64,000 nt of DNA from Phascolarctos cinereus. Lineage: Eukaryota > Chordata > Mammalia > Diprotodontia > Phascolarctidae. This document shows positions 36,401 to 47,804 of this stretch, one piece after another. The stretch spans positions 976,501 through 1,040,500 of the forward strand of contig NW_018344271.1 of the NCBI RefSeq assembly GCF_002099425.1, read 5' to 3'. The notes beneath the pieces were generated by a model that searched no databases, had not been told where the DNA came from, and saw only the letters and a program-made list of their open reading frames with translations. Made by a program: the position numbers and the translations under genes. The first letter of the stretch is position 1, and every line of letters starts with the position of its first letter.

Positions 36401-39020
36401 GATACATGTACCTGAGCCTATAGTCTGTCTTTTCCAAAATAACTGGTCTTTAAGGCAACTCAGCCCTTGCTTGCAACCAACATCCTCAGTAGTCCTAGAC
36501 ACAGGTGGCTATTATCTGGACAGAAGGCCTGTCTTGGGCCAGTGTTTAGAATTACCTTAAAGATGAGACATCTTGAAAGGAAGCTGTTATCTTAGGTTGG
36601 GCAGCATGCCCTCAGAGAGCAGATGTTAATAATTATCCGGAGCCTGATTATAGAAAAAGCTACTGTCATTTTCATGTGTGTGTGGAGGAACTAAGAAGGG
36701 GAACTGCTCAAAGCCAATATGGCTTCTAACAAGTCACAACAGAAGAAAAATACCTAGTGGACTGTTAATAGGCCAGCAAGGAGCTCACAAGTCATTAGGA
36801 ACTTCTTCAAAGACAACCGAACATGCAAAGATTTATAATACATTACACAAAATCCAAGTGTTTTTTTTTCCTTCTTAGGAAGTGAATCTCTCAAAATGAG
36901 GCATGGCCTGGATCAATTCCAGGATACAGTAATAAATGTATCCATACCTATAAAGGGGCCCCGCCCATTGCTGGGACTTACTTCTACAGGCAGAAATTCA
37001 GATGTCGATGTCACAAGAAATGCTGAGGTGGGCTGCCGTAGTCCCACAAGGCACTGGCCAAGAAAAATGCCACAAATAATATAATCTTTTTTTAAAAAAT
37101 AGTCTTCTTTAGCTCTGTAGACATAAAAATTTTTACTTCTTTAGTGTTTTGTTATATGGATGCAGATCAGCAATTAAAGAAAAACTCAGCATTAAAGTTA
37201 CCTGGGACACAGTTTCCTGAGATCATACAGAAAATGTTAGAAGACTAACCCAGTTCTTTTAAGTCCAAATGTAACCTTCTATGCATTACATCATGCCATC
37301 TATCACTGACTCATCAAATTTCTTTGATAGGGATGTGAACCAATTGACACACCTATGTCTTGCTCACCCATGGCTTCTCCAGAAGGAAATTCCAATTCCC
37401 CTCTTTTGCTTAAAGTCAACCTCTTTTCACTGATGGTCAAACTCAATTTTGCATACAGTTACTTGGGTGTGCAAACTAATCTGTTATGCTTTTCAGAGTA
37501 TTATATTCCTTTTGTTGTTATTTCTTGTGAATAAAAAATGGTCTTGTGCAACTCAGTTTGCTTTTCCTTAGAAATGTATACGGTTCCTCTTGGGTGCTTG
37601 CAAGAATTTTTGTTTAATGTTGGAGTTCTGAAGCTAGACTTAAACATTTCTTGGGAAACTAAAATTCAAATTTCTCTTGTAACAATCTATGGATTCTACC
37701 GATCCATACTTGACTCCATTTTCAGTATGGGGGGGGCAGTTTTCATCTTTGTTTTACTAAAAGATGGTTTTCAGGAAGTTTATTTCATTGTGATTTTATG
37801 AAAAACCTCTAATTCTCAGATTATTTGGGGGCATCCTTTCTTGAAGGTCAGTTACTATGGCTTCTAGAGAAACTAGATATTCTTACAAGAAGTCTTATTT
37901 TGTTCTGAAATCCTTCCGTTGTTTCCCTTTTGGGTTCCAGATCTGTGTTTCTCTTTTTCAGAGAATCAACAGTTCTAAAGAAAATCTCCGTTTACTCTAA
38001 GTTACCTATTTCTTGTCAGTCTTTTATATCTCTGAGAATTCTAATTTCTACTCTAATTTCCATCCTTATTCTTTTTTTTAAAATTGCCTTTCTGAAACCA
38101 TTCTGGAAGCCTTTTTCCTTGTTCCCTGATTTGAGAGACCTTGTGGTAGTTACAGTAGTGCTTTCCCTCTCATTTTCCATCTTCAAAAGATTCTGTGTTA
38201 CTGAATAGCAGTTACTCCTTGTATTGTAAGCCCTTTGGGATTGCTGAATCATTCTTGTTATTGGCATTTCTGCTATTTATCCCAATGATTTTTCTTAGGT
38301 GGTGTTTTATCTGGCTATTCTTTAATTCTGGCATGTGATGGAGGAGAGCAGAGCTTAGACAACCTCTCATTCAGCCACTTGCTCAGTCTTACATTTTTTT
38401 TTTTGGCTAGGCAATGGGATTAAGTGACTTGCTCAGAGTCACACAGCTAGTGAGTGTTATGTGTCTGAGGCTGGACTTGAACTCAAGTCCTCCTGAGGGC
38501 CAGTGCTCTATCCACTGCGCCACCTAGCTGCCCCCAAGAGTCTTACATTTCTTGAGCTAATTCTGTGAAATGTTTGGGATAGAGACTCAATTGCTAAATG
38601 TTCAGATGATAGATGCAAAAAAAGGAAGAGAGTGGAGATGGAACAGTCTGGATGGACTAGAGGGGCAGGAATGGTCTTTTTCCCCTTAGTACTGAGGAGA
38701 CCCGAGTCAGTTATGAAAAAGCACAAGAAAGGAATGCTTGCTGGAACAGGCAGATGAGGATGGATCAAGAAAAAGAATCTGCTTTACAAACAGCAAGTAT
38801 ATCTTTTCTTCTGGGAATGGAAGGAAGGAGGGGAAAATGGCTCATGATTCGGAGAAATGGAGCTAATCTGACAAAATCCTAACTTACTGAGAGTGTGCGG
38901 GCAAAAATCAGCCGCTGCAAATATGGCAAATAAGAGAAGGAGATGGCTGAGGTCAAGCTCAAGGTTAGGAGAACAGTAAAAGTTAGAGATTTTCCAATAT
39001 AGGGTCTCCTTATCGTTTGC
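36400..39020 (-). repeat. 3' flank of unit C, paralogous to 17.2-19.0 kb
   Basis: Counterpart of the unit B 3' flank (matched phrases given there), interrupted by an antisense SINE at 38393-38535. Divergence is high, with many indels, so the duplication of the units is old. Confidence 0.6.
38393..38535 (-). mobile_element. tRNA-derived marsupial SINE, antisense
   Basis: Poly-T start, 'aagtgacttgctcagagtca', 'cagctagtgagtgttatgtg' and end 'ctgcgccacctagctgcccc'. It is absent from the paralogous unit B flank, so it inserted after the duplication or was lost there. Confidence 0.87.
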
Positions 39021-39029
39021 ATTTATTCA

Positions 39030-39392
39030 CTTTCAGTCAAAAACTAGCTCTTGCCGAAATCTTTCTCAAGTTCACTACATTCATAAAGCTTTCTTCCCTA
39101 TCTGCTGTGCAAGTTGTGATTCAGGATGTTGAGTAAGCTCTGTTCACTAACTGAAGATGTTCTTTCTCCAGTATAAACCGATACTGAGAAGGCATTAGCT
39201 GTGGAATTTATAATTCCTCATTTATAATAAGCTTCCTACTGTGGAACATCTTATGTACAGTTGTATGCTCTGGTTGATGACTTTCAAAGTCATTCACACA
39301 TTCACACAGTTAATTACATACTATCCAATCTGATGTTGAGTAAAGTCACTGCTCAAATTGAAGGCTCTTTCATATTTATTATATTCATAAGG
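39030..39392 (-). pseudogene. Decayed C-terminal finger relics of unit C
   Basis: Immediately after the stop, minus-strand text continues as finger remnants: 'YEYNKYERAFNLSSDFTQHQ' with Cys-to-Tyr changes, then broken pieces, and at 39060-39100 'LYECSELEKDFGKS'. About four finger units fit the 84-nt period. The present stop is one base away from the linker Lys codon (TAA for AAA). Confidence 0.68.
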
Positions 39393-40696
39393 TTACTCTC
39401 CACTATGAATTTTTTGATGGATAGCAAAGGTTGTACTCAGAAGAAAGGCCTTCCCACACTCATGACATTCATAAGGTTTCTCTCCAGTGTGGATTATCTG
39501 ATGACGAGCCAGTTGAGAGCTCTGGCAAAAAGCCTTTCCACATTCATTACACTCATAAGGTTTCTCACCAGTGTGAATCCTCTGGTGTTCAGCAAGCTCT
39601 GTGCTCCAGCTGAAGGCCTTCCCACATTCATTACATTCATAAGGTTTCTCTCCAGTGTGAATTCTCTGATGTACAGCAAAGGTTGTGCTCAGAAGAAAGG
39701 CCTTCCCACATTCCTGACATTCATAAGGTTTCTCTCCAGTGTGAATTCTCTGGTGTTGAGTAAGCTGTGAGCTCTGGCGGAAGGCTTTTCCACATTCATT
39801 ACATTCATAGGGTTTCTCTCCACTATGAATCCTTTGATGTTCAGTAAGAACTGTGTTCTGTCGGAAGGCCTTCCCGCATTCATTACATTCATATGGCTTC
39901 TCTCCAGTGTGAATTCTCTGATGTACAGTCAGTTGGGTGCTCCTATTGAAGGCCTTTCCACATTCATTACATTCATAAGGTTTTTCTCCACTATGAATTC
40001 TCTGATGTACAATAAAGTTTGTGTTCAGAAGGAAGGCTTTCCCACATTTATTACATTCATAAGGTTTCTCTCCAGTGTGAATCCTCTGATGTCGAGTCAG
40101 TCCTGTACTTAAGCCAAAGGCCTTTCCACATTCCTTACATTCATAGGGTTTCTCTCCAGTATGTGTTATCTGATGTTGAGCAAGATGTGAGCTCCACCGG
40201 AAGGCCTTCCCACAGTCATGACATTCATAAGGCTTTTCTTCGGTATGCAGTTTATGGTTTTCAATAAGGTTGGAATTATAACTGAAGGACTTCCTACCCT
40301 CATTATACTTAGGGAAAATTTTTGAGCATATTTTATTACAGTTTCTGAGGGCTGAGTATAGTCTGAAGCTCCTTCCATATGTATCACATTTAGGGAGACT
40401 ATTTCCTAATGATATTCTTTGTTGGGGAAAATGAACTGGTCCCAGATGTGCACTTCTAGCACAATGAGTATGGTCGTGGCCCCTCACTTCATTAAGAGGT
40501 CTCTCTGGGGTACTTTTTACTATTCTAGGTGTATCTTCATTGTTCTGCTGCCTTTCTAACCTGGTAGCACATACCCAGGTTTCTCCCAACTTGGAGACAC
40601 AGACATCACTATTTATGAAACTTTCTGAAAATGGTTTTTCCAGAGAAAGGCCCACGTTGGTAACTGACTCCTCCTTTTCAGGCCCAATCTCCCAAA
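39393..40696 (-). CDS. Unit C C2H2 zinc-finger array exon (10 fingers)
   Basis: The acceptor 'tttctttcag' gives an exon starting with two bases that complete the codon left by the KRAB-B exon. With exons 51946-52041, 52447-52573 and 55084-55164 the frame is exact and predicts 535 residues. The exon encodes a spacer of about 130 residues beginning '[11 protein letters not shown]', a degenerate finger ([12 protein letters not shown]), then 10 canonical C2H2 fingers with TGEKP linkers, ending 'HSGE'. Finger helices in order include [36 protein letters not shown] and RQNTVLTEH. The last four match the last four of unit B. It is the most intact gene in the window and a good candidate for an active sequence-specific repressor; the target is unknown. 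Confidence 0.95.
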
Positions 40697-40834
40697 CTGA
40701 AAGAAATAAGAAACAGGTAAAATATCCCCTCTTCCTATCGCTGCACACATAGTCCAGTCTTCTGTCTCACCAATCAGGAAAAATGATTGAAACGCATAAA
40801 ACACGAGTTACCTGAGCACAGAGACCATGTTTTT

Positions 40835-40890
40835 TGCCTTTGTTTGCATTTCCAGCACAGCATAGCAGCTGCTCAATAAATGCACACTGA
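40835..40890 (+). mobile_element. L2 3'-end fragment
   Basis: 'catttccagcacagcatagc' and 'gctcaataaatgcacactga' are an L2 tail, cut off by the L1 at 40890. Confidence 0.6.
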
Positions 40891-41500
40891 CAGCTTTTTT
40901 GTGGGGGCAAAGAATTGGAAATGGAAGGGATTCTCATCAACTGGGGAACGGCTGAGCAAGTTGTGGTATATGAATGTAATGGAATACTATTGTGCTATAA
41001 GAAATGATGAGCAGGCTGACTTCAGAAAAACCTGGAAAGACTTATATGATCTGATAATGAGTAAAGTGAGCAGAACCAGGAGAATGTTGTACACAGTAAC
41101 AGCCACATCATGCAAAGATCAACTATGAGAGACTCAGCAATTTCCAGCGATATAATGATCTAAGACAATTCCAAAAGACTCATGATGGAAAATGCTATCT
41201 ACATTCAAAGAAAGAACTATGGAGTCTGAATGCAGATCAAAATACACTATTTTCACTTTTTTGTTATTTTTCATGGTTTTTTTCCTTTTGGTCTGTTTCT
41301 TCTTTCACTACATGACTAATATGGAGATATGCTTTACATGACTACGCAGAATATGTAACCTACATCAAATCACTTACTATCTTAGGGAGGAGAGAGGAAA
41401 GGAGAAAACCTGGAACTCAAAATTTTATTTAAAAAACAAATGTTAAAAATTGTCTTTACACGTGACTGGAAAAAGTAGATACTATTTAAAAGAAAACATG
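40890..41500 (+). mobile_element. L1 3' end
   Basis: Sense ORF2 C-terminus ('NVMEYYCAIRNDEQADFRKT', 'SKVSRTRRMLYTVTAT') plus 3' UTR with 'ggagagaggaaaggagaaaa' and an A-rich end. It lies just upstream of the unit C finger exon, as an L1 end does for unit B. Confidence 0.87.
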
Positions 41501-41579
41501 CTTACTGACTAAAAGTGAGAAATACTGAAAACCCATTATGTTTGTAGGGTTGTGATGAGGAAAGGTTTTTGGAATAACA

Positions 41580-41960
41580 AGATATTACTCAATAATCAGC
41601 CAACAAGAATCTAGTAAGTGCCTACTGCATGACAGACACTGCACTGAGCAGTGGGGATAAAAACAAAGGCAGTTCACAAGCTGTCCCTGCCCTCAGGAAG
41701 TTCACATTCTGATGAAGAGGCAAACGTGTATCCGGTACATACAAGATCTACACAGATCAGAGGAAAAACCTTCTCTGAGGGGAGGGCATGAATAACTCAG
41801 AGAGCCCGGTTAAGGACGGGAAGAAAAGATGACCAGGTAATACATCAAGAGCAAGGAGTGAGGGGCAGATGGCCCGAATGCTCCAGTGGGATTCTTTAGA
41901 GAAAGCAGGGAAGGCCTTCAGCATGTGGCAGGAACCCCTACATGGTGCATTCATGGGAGG
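41580..41960 (-). mobile_element. L2-like fragment, antisense
   Basis: 'gtaagtgcctactgcatgac', 'ctgccctcaggaagttcaca' and 'agggaaggccttcagcatgt' are antisense L2/MIR-type phrases. Confidence 0.5.
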
Positions 41961-42039
41961 ACGTGGCTAACAACCATAGTGGACAGAGGCATGGATGGGT
42001 TTTGATCTACATTACTAGCAGGGACTTGAAAATCGATGC

Positions 42040-42370
42040 AGAAGGGAGGCAGTGCAGTACATTAAAAAGAACACTGGCTCAGGGCAGAGGATGTGAGTTC
42101 AAATCCCACCATGATGAGTGACCTTAAACTCCCAGCCGGTTCTTCACATCTAAACTAAGGGCCTCAGACCAGACTGCCTCTGAAGTGTCTTCAGGCTCTA
42201 GGATCCATCTGAAGACTTTTATTAGTCACAAGTTATTTATAAACCTTTCACAATGATCCTCAGACTTCTGCAGTAAATAAGTCAGTTATCATATTAACTG
42301 ATGAGGAACAGAAGCCCCTTACAGATTTTGAGACTGGCACCAGGGGACAGCGCCAGTCCAAGCTGGGGTC
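42040..42370. mobile_element. CORE SINE fragments
   Basis: A sense SINE (42040-42215: 'ggaggcagtgcagtacatta', 'gtgagttcaaatcccacc') is followed by an antisense MIR trace (42230-42370: 'cctttcacaatgatcctcag'). Confidence 0.5.
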
Positions 42371-42374
42371 ACCA

Positions 42375-42990
42375 CAAGAGCAGGTCCACTGTGCTTTCTG
42401 CTACTGCACCACAAATCCCAATACAAGGAGGCATGCTTGTTCCGCATGTTTTCTTAAAGAACGGCACCTCAATAGAAGCTGCAGGGGCCACTTTCAGCTT
42501 TTCAGAAAAAATCAGAACTAAGAAGAATAAGCAATAGCAACCATAACAGAAGTCAGAGCCTGCTAAGAGGGAACTGAACCCTGAGCGATGGAAAGGACAG
42601 TAAAGGTCTGCCGAGGAGGGGTACCCCCAGACTGCCTCTCTTTGAGGGGAGATGATGAGGCCAGAACATTCTAAACCCCATCAGAAAGAGTCTGTATGGA
42701 TGTTTCTGGGTTTTCTTCTTGGCTGCAAGGGAAGGCTCAACAGGTCAGGTAGGGTGCAGACTAAATACACTCACAATCAGGAGCAAAGAAAACAACCAAG
42801 GTCACCATCTTATAGCCAAGAAGACTGAGTCCCGGCGATGAAACAAGTTGCCAAAGATCACATAGCTACCATACTCATGAAAGCATGGAAAGGACTCCAT
42901 CAGCCTCTCCTAACATCAATCCCAGTGGCTTTTCTGCATACTATCCTACCCACCCACAAGAGAAAACTAAAGTATAAGGGAAGAGTTCAG
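42375..42990. other. No gene recognised
   Basis: Within the unit C intron. A weak MIR trace lies at 42800-42870. No coding exon seen. Confidence 0.35.
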
Positions 42991-42999
42991 CAGAGGTTA

Positions 43000-43325
43000 G
43001 ATTAAAACACCAATAAAGCACCTACTATGTGCAAAAGGCCAAAACAAAACCACCCCTGCCCTCAAGGAACTTACATTTGACTTAGGACAATGCAACATGC
43101 ATAAGTATACACACATTTATGCAAACTAACTATGCCAGTGGAAGTGTGGAGCCTGGGAAGTGTCTTGTGTAGATGCCAACACCTGAACTGTGGCAGTTCT
43201 TTGAGGTGAGGAAGTGCAACACCAGAGACAAGGAGACTTCTTTCTGCAAAGGCACCACCTGGGAGAGAGAAGGTGCTGGACTGGTCAAAGTGAACAAGGG
43301 AACGTGGCGTGAAGGAGAGTAATAC
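43000..43325 (-). mobile_element. L2-like fragment, antisense
   Basis: 'aagcacctactatgtgcaaa', 'ctgccctcaaggaacttaca' and 'tttgacttaggacaatgcaa' form the antisense L2/MIR tail type. Confidence 0.5.
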
Positions 43326-43334
43326 CAATTTGGG

Positions 43335-43665
43335 AAACTCATCTTGATCTGCATCTCTCTAGTCATTAATAATTTGCATCTTTGATACGGTTAATGGTTT
43401 TGTTCATACCCTTTGATCTCTTATCCCTTGTCCACTGGAGTATGCCTCTTGGACTTAAATCTTTGTGTTAAATTCCTAGATATCTTGGCTATCAGACCCT
43501 AATCAGAGATATCTGATAGAAAGACATTTCGCTAAATATCTTCCCTTTCTATCCTCCCTGTATTTTGCTTATGTACAAGTTTTCTGATTTCTACTTTTCT
43601 ATCTACTTTCTTTTTAGTGACCTTTTCTATATCTTGTTTTGTTCATAATCTTCCCCCAGTGATAG
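43335..43665 (-). mobile_element. L1 ORF2 internal fragment
   Basis: 'catctctctagtcattaata', 'gaccctaatcagagatatct' and 'aatatcttccctttctatcc' correspond to antisense L1 ORF2 near the C-terminal third, like 4180-4440. Confidence 0.6.
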
Positions 43666-43669
43666 CTGT

Positions 43670-44879
43670 GAAAAGCCTGAGGTAGGTAAGGGAGGGACAC
43701 CTATCTGGAAGTAAAGGTTATATTTTTAAAAAAGCATAAGAATGAAAATTTAAAAAGAAAGGAAATAAAGCTGAAAGTTTGGTAGATGCCAGATTATGAA
43801 GCAGAAGTAAGATTGGGTGGATGGAGACAAGACTACTGCATTCAGTAATGAGCTAAACTTCATTGTTAACCCAACCATCCTCGTGATTTCAAGATTCTGT
43901 TATTCTAAATTCTCCTTCCTCATCATTGATGAACAACTAAGAGTTTAAAAAAAGTGAAAGAAAACACTGCTAATCAATCCTGCATTAATTCCACCCACCC
44001 CAGGCGATAATTTTGTCTGCATTCAGTTAATCTACCCTTTACTACATATATCTGTGGCATGCATTTTGATATTTTCTTCGTGTGCCTGCATTCATTTCTG
44101 GGCCGCTCTTCTGTCCTCCAGAGGGGCCCAGGCTCATTTGAAACCCAGATTAAGAAACTCAGCACATGGCCCACAGATGACGTTTTTAAAAGGACCTGAT
44201 TAAGAAGCAATTTGTTTCCCAATGTTGCAAGGTGAGGATGAATACATGAGTGAAGAATAAAGCCCTACTCAAATGGGAAGAGCTGGCCCAGGAATGGAAT
44301 ATGCTCCAGTGGGTCTGCGCTCTCACGAATGCAGATGTTCCCTTCAGTAATGCAGACCCCAGGCCACTCACACACCCATACACACTCATCTTTGCTGGGG
44401 GCCAAAAGTGTTCCCTTGCTTTGGGATGTTAGGAGATGCGTTATAAGCCGTCCATCCGGCTGCAGGTCAGAGCAATGATCGTTCTTCACCCATTTGGTGT
44501 TTCCTTTGGGGATGGTTAAACCAGACCCTTGGAGAGTGTCCAACCTACAGACCTCCCCTCCATGGCATCCCCAAGTTCAGCACAGAGAGCCAACATGCTG
44601 GGACTTCCCTCTCTGTCTCTTAACGTGGTGAGAAGATGGTGGTGCCCTCAGGTGGTCCTCCTGTGATCCCTTAAGTGACCACTCCATCTTTTTTTAACCA
44701 CATGCTTTCCTGATGACACCCTTTACACCTCTTCTTCAAAGGTCCTCATTTGTCATGAGTTGTAGACAGGTCACATCACCACAGGCCTCCGGTCCCTTCT
44801 GGGTGACTCCTTTTCCAGTACTCAGCAACTATCAGCACTCACAGACTAGGCATAGGGTCTGAATTAGACCTTTCATCAA
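43670..44879. other. No gene recognised
   Basis: Unit C intron sequence. Short open frames overlap on both strands and lack domain signatures. Confidence 0.35.
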
Positions 44880-44893
44880 CACAGGGACGGACA

Positions 44894-45045
44894 GGGGCGG
44901 CGGGGTGGCGCAGTGGATAGAGCACCAGCCCTGGAGTCAGGAGGACCCGAGTTCAAATCCAGCCTCAAACGCTTGACACTTACTAGCTGTGTGACCCTGG
45001 GCAAGTCATTTAACCCCACTGCCTCACCAAAACAAACCAACCATC
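44894..45045 (+). mobile_element. Young-looking tRNA-derived marsupial SINE
   Basis: Complete SINE with head 'gggtggcgcagtggatagag', CORE and a short A-rich tail. The 14-bp target duplication 'cacagggacggaca' (44880-44893) and 'cacagggactgaca' (45046-45059) differ at one base, so this insertion is among the youngest here. Confidence 0.92.
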
Positions 45046-45204
45046 CACAGGGACTGACAAATGTGGACCCTCCCTCAGCCAATAAAGGCTAGTACTCAGT
45101 TAGCAACCTACAGCCTTCGATCACCTGAGCTCCAGTCATTTGCCCAGGATATACTGGAAGAGACTTCAACCCCGGTCTTCCCGATCCTCAGGCTACATCT
45201 CCAC

Positions 45205-45375
45205 CCACTAAGACCTAAGTTCAGATCCAGCCTCAGAGACTTACTAGATATGATCCTGGGCAAGTCACTTAACTGTCTGCCCCAGTTTCCTTAACTAATG
45301 AATGGGGATAAGAACATTTTCCCGGGGTGTCCTGAAGGTCAAACATTTGCAAGTGTTTAGTACAGTGCCTGGTTG
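45205..45375 (+). mobile_element. MIR-type SINE, partial
   Basis: 'aagttcagatccagcctcag', 'gatcctgggcaagtcactta' and 'tgtttagtacagtgcctggt' in sense order; the head is missing. Confidence 0.7.
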
Positions 45376-45639
45376 TTCCCCTCCTTCCTGCTTCTCGCCA
45401 GCAGAACACTGGTGTTAAACAGGCAGATTCTGTCTCTAAAAGGAGCCTGAAGCCGCTGAAGTTTCCGAAGGAGGTTCCACACCCTCTCCTTCTAGCATTT
45501 AATTCTGGCCCTGGGCTAAGGAATGGGAGGTCATTCATCCTCAGAACAAGGACCGCTCTTCATCTGCTGTTGGAACGGTCAGACCTGACTCTTTGGGAGT
45601 GGTTACAATGCTCTTCTGGAGGCTCTGAAATGTTTCTGG

Positions 45640-46440
45640 GCTTGATTCAACCAGAACAAGGTCCAGATGCCTGCAGGCTTCTTCAGACAACAAGTAATAA
45701 CAAGAATAAATGGACAAGAAGATAAAAGGGAATCATAAGGAGTGGGAGAAGCAACCATGTCCATAATCTTACAGGAGGAATCTTTGCCATCAGTATTTTG
45801 GTTAGACATTGGCAATGGGAAGGGTCAATGTTGGAGAAACCATGGAAAAACAAACACACTAAAAATACACTGTTGGTGGACTGGCCAGCAAATCTGGAAG
45901 AATGCAAAGAAAGTACCTAAGATGGCCATACCCTTTGACCCAAAGAGCACACAGGCATATACTCGATTTTTGGTTTGTTTGCTTTTTGGTGAGGCAATCA
46001 GGGTTAAGTGACTTGCCCAGGGTCACACAGCTAGTGTCAAATGTCTGAGGTCAGATCTGAACTCAGGTAACTCCGAGGTTGGAGCTCTATCCACTGCACC
46101 ACCTAGCTGCCCCTCATTTGGGGTTTTCTTGGCAAAAAAACTGGAGGGGTTTGTCATTTCCTTTGCCACATCATTTTGCAGTTGAGGAAACTGAGGCAGA
46201 CAGGGTTAAGTGACTTGTGGTAGGAAAAAGCTGGAAACAAAGTAGATGCTCATCAGCTGGGGAACAGTTAAACAAATTGCCATCCATGAGCATAATGGAA
46301 GATTACTACGCTTTAAGAACCGATGTACTGAATACTGAGAAGTCTAGGAAGACTTTTACAAGAGACGTAAGTAGAACCAAGAAACCAACATACACAATGA
46401 GCACAGTGCAAACGCAAAGAACGACCCCCCCAAAGCCTCC
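45640..46440 (+). mobile_element. L1 ORF2 C-terminus split by SINEs
   Basis: Left part up to about 45960 reads 'tggtggactggccagcaaat' and 'cataccctttgacccaaaga'. Right part from 46219 reads 'SWKQSRCSSAGEQLNKLPS' and 'SIMEDYYALRTD', the next stretch of the same L1. Two antisense SINE segments lie between. Confidence 0.7.
45967..46219 (-). mobile_element. SINE pair nested in L1
   Basis: 45967-46113 is a tRNA-derived SINE ('aagtgacttgcccagggtca' to 'ctgcaccacctagctgcccc'). 46114-46219 is the tail half of a Mar1-like SINE ('ggttttcttggcaaaaaaac', 'ttgaggaaactgaggcagac'). The first may have inserted into the second. Confidence 0.75.
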
Positions 46441-47145
46441 CAAAATTGGATGCTGAGAAATGGGGATGACAGGGTTGGCCCCAAAGGGACCTGAGAAGAC
46501 ACTGCCCTCTGCTCACCCAATGAAGTGGGGGTCCAGACACGCCCAGAACTGGGGGCAGGAGGCCCTTGAAAGCCTCTGGTCCAATCGGTAAGTAAAGGAA
46601 TCGACCTCTCCCATAACAGACCCAACGAGCATTCTTCCAGGCTCTGCTTAGACTGCAGACAACGTCTGACTTTTTCAAGATGGAGATTAGCTTTTGCCAG
46701 AGTTTTTTCCCTTTTTTTCCTTCTTTATGATGAGCCGACTCGCTGCAAAGAGGTAGGGTGAGGAAAGCAGTAAGAAATATAGGGGATGTAAAAACAAAAC
46801 ATCAATAAAAACCTCTTTTTGGAATATTTCTGCTCAAACCTAACATTTAAGAGCTATAATAAATTGATGTAAATTTCTAAGATTATGAAATATTTCCCAA
46901 AGGATAAATGCTGAAAGCATATAAACAAGGCAGTTACGGGGGGAAAAAAACCTCCCAAATTACTGTGAGCCACACGGTAAACCATTCCAGGTTCTTTCTC
47001 CCCAGAAAGCAATGCAGCCCTGGCACCTGCCCGCAGGACCAGCTACTCCTCTCCTCGTGTTCCCAGATTCCTGGGCCAGAAAGAGGAAGAGGAAGAGAAA
47101 GCACTCTCCCTCAGTGCCAATGCCACCCCCAAACTGGCCCTCTGT
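46440..47145. other. No gene recognised
   Basis: Unit C intron. The minus-strand open frames at 46313-46678 have no domain features. Confidence 0.35.
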
Positions 47146-47149
47146 CCAC

Positions 47150-47800
47150 ATCAGGCAGGAAGCTCTCCTCCTCTGAGGTTTGCTCTACCCACCTCTATTC
47201 AGCTCCTTCTCAGGAGATTTGGCATCAGATGGTCTTCCTCACTAACCCAACCATGCGGAGCTCCAGCACACGTGTCAGACTCTAGCCTTCCAGTTCACCC
47301 ACCTCCCGTGACCTCCATCTTTTGTCCACTCAGTCACGTTATGGCCATCCCCCACAGCTGTTCTACCTCCATGATCCCAAACGAGGCAAGTCCTCCCTCT
47401 GACCACGACCTTCTCTCCTTTTGCCTCACCCCTCCTATACCCATCTGCCATCACCATGGCCTTCAGTCTCCCCTCCCCTGAGTTCTCCTGAGCCACCTGC
47501 CCCTCTCTGGCCTCACTCCTACCTGCACAGTTGACTCTACAATTGACCAGTCCCACCACAACATTACCACCCTACAATGCTTTGCCCTTTGTCTTATCTC
47601 CAGGTAGAACCTGCAGAACTCCAGGTCTGGATTATTCCTACCATCATCTCCTCCAGGCCTACTCTCACACTCCTGAACATTCCTGGAGAAAGCGATTCAC
47701 CTAGGTCCACTACAACCGTACGCTATCTTATCTCCACCATACTGTCATTGCTACTCAGCAATTCTTTAATTTTTTCCCTAACTCCTGAGTGAAATCCTAG
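47150..47800 (+). mobile_element. L2 LINE ORF2 fragment
   Basis: 'cctctgaccacgaccttctc', 'ccatctgccatcaccatggc' and 'attattcctaccatcatctc' match the L2 region between endonuclease and RT. Frames are broken. Confidence 0.6.
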
Positions 47801-47804
47801 GAAA

